This document shows, piece after piece, positions 62,875 to 64,000 of a DNA stretch of 64,000 nt; the stretch's first letter is position 1; each line of letters begins with the position of its first letter. The stretch is from Desulfosporosinus youngiae DSM 17734 (GTDB lineage: Bacteria; Bacillota; Desulfitobacteriia; Desulfitobacteriales; Desulfitobacteriaceae): assembly GCF_000244895.1 (NCBI RefSeq), contig NZ_CM001441.1:4616198-4680197 (forward strand), written 5' to 3'. The notes beneath the pieces were generated by a model that was not told the DNA's origin, did not search any database, and saw only the letters and a program-made list of their open reading frames with translations. A program made the position numbers and the translations under genes.

Positions 62875-63465
62875 CTACTCCTCCATCTCCCTTTCCCTTA
62901 TAGCTGTAACGTCCTCCATCGCAAAAAGAATCCAATCTCCCCGAAGCACTTCCTCCGCGCCGACACTCACTGATATCTGAACCCAATATTTGTTTTGTTT
63001 TCGCTTAAGAACGGTTCCTTTAGCGATCACAACTTCACCTAATTGAACAGGTCTTTTGAATTTCAACCCAACACTTCCCGTTAAGGCTATGGGAGCATCT
63101 ACTAAGGAAATAGCAAGAGAATTAGCCTGAGCAAACAGATAATGACCACGAGCCACTCTGGCTTTTGCCAAAACCATACTCTCATCAATCACCAGCCTTG
63201 AGCAAGCTCTCTCACCAATAACAAGTTCGAGCAACTCTCCGATAAGTTCCTGATCATCTAAGGCCTTCAGCGTCGAATAGGCTTCTTGAGCAACTGCACG
63301 GGTTCGTTCCCGAAGTTCAGGAATTCCAAGTTCTCCCCGATCCAAACGAATGGTTGATACACTAACTTTAAACTGTTCGGAAAGCTCCTCGTCAGTAAAA
63401 AACGGATTCTCGGAAAGTGCTTCTCCTAATCGTTTGCGGCGTTCTTCTTTACTATATCGAGTCAT
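62875..63465 (-). CDS. fapR: Transcription factor FapR (malonyl-CoA-responsive repressor of lipid synthesis)
   Basis: 196 aa. N-terminal DeoR-like HTH (FTDEELSEQFKVSVSTIRLDRGELGIPE) and a C-terminal hotdog domain that binds malonyl-CoA (ARGHYLFAQANSLAISL, SVGLKFKRPVQLGEVVIAKG). In Bacillus it represses the fab and pls genes and is relieved by malonyl-CoA, which matches the genes downstream here. ATG with GGTGATA upstream. It leads the operon and may control itself. Confidence 0.94.
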   Translation of the reverse strand: MTRYSKEERRKRLGEALSENPFFTDEELSEQFKVSVSTIRLDRGELGIPELRERTRAVAQEAYSTLKALDDQELIGELLELVIGERACSRLVIDESMVLAKARVARGHYLFAQANSLAISLVDAPIALTGSVGLKFKRPVQLGEVVIAKGTVLKRKQNKYWVQISVSVGAEEVLRGDWILFAMEDVTAIREREMEE

Positions 63466-63562
63466 CTATATCACCATTTCTCACCTTGCATTTTCTAAGT
63501 TCTAAGCGCCTTGTACTAACCTTCTAATATTTGATCACTAAAGTGAGTTACAAGCCCCAGGT

Positions 63563-63597
63563 TCGAACTTCGTGCATCGCACTTCGCGCCTCGCTTT
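63563..63597. repeat. 7-bp periodic TCG array in the fapR leader
   Basis: Five units of seven bases, each beginning TCG. Starts about 10 bp downstream of the predicted start of fapR transcription. Confidence 0.7.
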
Positions 63598-63611
63598 ATG
63601 ACCTGGTCACA

Positions 63612-63640
63612 ATTATAAACTATCTCAGGACGCTTATCAA
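63612..63640 (-). promoter_or_regulatory. SigA-type promoter of the fapR-plsX-fab operon
   Basis: Minus strand TTGATA (63635-63640), 17 bp, TATAAT (63612-63617), the second best promoter in the window after hslV. Confidence 0.7.
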
Positions 63641-63700
63641 GAAATAACCATGTCGAATGCCAATGAAATAAGACTATTTGCCAGCTAAAGCAATTAAGAC

Positions 63701-63748
63701 AATAAGAAAAAGACAAAGAACTCTAAAGTCCTTTGTCTTTTTCTTATT
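63701..63748 (-). terminator. Intrinsic terminator of rpmF
   Basis: Perfect 18-bp stem (63701-63718 with 63731-63748) with a 12-nt loop and a U-rich 3' arm, eight bases after the rpmF stop. Confidence 0.8.
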
Positions 63749-63755
63749 GCAAAGC

Positions 63756-63935
63756 TTATGATTCAATAGCAATAACTGCCTTAGAATTATAAAACCCACA
63801 ACTAGGGCAAATATAATGCGGCATCTTTGGTTTATGGCATTGAGGGCATTCGATGTGGTTTGGTGCAGTTAGTTTCCACATAGCCCGACGTTTACGAACC
63901 CTTGATTTTGATTGTCGATGTTGCGGAACACCCAT
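63756..63935 (-). CDS. rpmF: Large ribosomal subunit protein bL32
   Basis: 59-aa 50S protein. MGVPQHRQSKSRVRKRRAMW at the start, then two CxxC pairs (ECPQCHK and ICPSCGFY) that form a zinc ribbon, so this is the zinc-containing C+ form. ATG with AAAGGGGGTG upstream. Too short for a long-ORF filter. The order DUF177-rpmF-fapR/plsX-fab is standard in Firmicutes. Confidence 0.96.
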   Translation of the reverse strand: MGVPQHRQSKSRVRKRRAMWKLTAPNHIECPQCHKPKMPHYICPSCGFYNSKAVIAIES

Positions 63936-63967
63936 AATTACACCCCCTTTATGTTTTCTGAACTTAA

Positions 63968-64000
63968 TCAGTCATTGGATTGCCACTTGGCCAGTGCTGC
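63968..64000 (-). CDS. C-terminal end of a DUF177/YceD-family protein (partial)
   Basis: Only ten codons and a TGA are visible, reading AALAKWQSND. YceD/DUF177 proteins usually precede rpmF and end in a similar ...LAALxxx tail; the call rests on position more than sequence. YceD takes part in rRNA processing in plants and E. coli. The rest lies beyond the right edge. Confidence 0.5.
   Translation of the reverse strand, partial: AALAKWQSND

Larger units (their letters stand above)
63466..63755 (-). promoter_or_regulatory. fapR control region
   Basis: 290 bp without a gene. From upstream: rpmF terminator, SigA promoter (63612-63640), a 7-bp array (63563-63597), then TTAG-rich sequence at 63495-63529 (minus strand TTAGTAC then TTAGAAC, 14 bp apart) resembling a FapR operator, possibly overlapping a second weak promoter TTGTAA-18-TATTAG. 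The operator call is tentative. Confidence 0.4.

Noticed and set aside
1-64000. tRNA or rRNA genes
   Set aside because: None recognised in the gaps by eye; no cloverleaf or TTCGA-loop context with acceptor stems, despite frequent TTCGA in the heptamer arrays.

Overview
The window is a 64 kb stretch of a low-to-mid GC, anaerobic, endospore-forming Firmicute. Gene content and order (a Nuo complex without NuoE/F/G, FabK-type enoyl reductases, FapR, CodY with HslVU, an alpha/beta small acid-soluble spore protein, a YtvI-like protein) fit the Peptococcaceae, most like Desulfosporosinus or Desulfitobacterium; the genus is inference. All recognised genes but one (the spore protein gene at 22.2 kb) lie on the minus strand, so the genes are read from high to low coordinates.

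In order of transcription: 64.0-50.1 kb is a fatty-acid and phospholipid block (end of a DUF177 gene, rpmF, fapR, plsX, fabH, fabK, fabD, fabG, acpP, a second FabK-like gene, fabF), then rnc, smc and ftsY. 50.1-46.9 kb is a methylthioadenosine salvage trio (phosphorylase, mtnA, deaminase). 46.8-41.0 kb is the classic ylxM-ffh-rpsP-khpA-rimM-trmD-(SPOUT methylase)-rplS-lepB-rbgA-rnhB ribosome and secretion block. 39.2-29.4 kb is an 11-gene nuoABCDHIJKLMN operon with a good promoter and a terminator. 29.0-24.4 kb holds yraN, a two-component system and comM. 24.0-18.7 kb is the accessory part: a toroid-fold cyclase-like protein, Hsp20, the spore protein, an endonuclease IV-like TIM barrel, a DUF3786 protein, Ku, and a short remnant resembling the end of a LigD polymerase domain. 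18.7-10.1 kb is dprA-topA-trmFO-xerC-hslV-hslU-codY. 9.5-0 kb is rpsB-tsf, then pyrH-frr-small ORF-uppS-cdsA-ytvI-dxr-rseP-ispG, i.e. translation, isoprenoid and lipid precursor supply.

The main non-coding finding is a family of short arrays with exact 7-bp periodicity built on TCGA, in at least nine gaps; two arrays run into the 3' ends of dxr and rimM and form their last codons. Other notable points are a GC-rich nested inverted-repeat element at 20.86-21.08 kb whose flanks occur joined together at 17.40 kb, a 34-bp perfect palindrome touching the ylxM-ffh promoter, an apparent non-canonical CTG (or ATT) start for the nucleoside phosphorylase, and the ku plus ligD-remnant arrangement. Promoter, terminator and start-codon calls were made by eye; no search or alignment was run.
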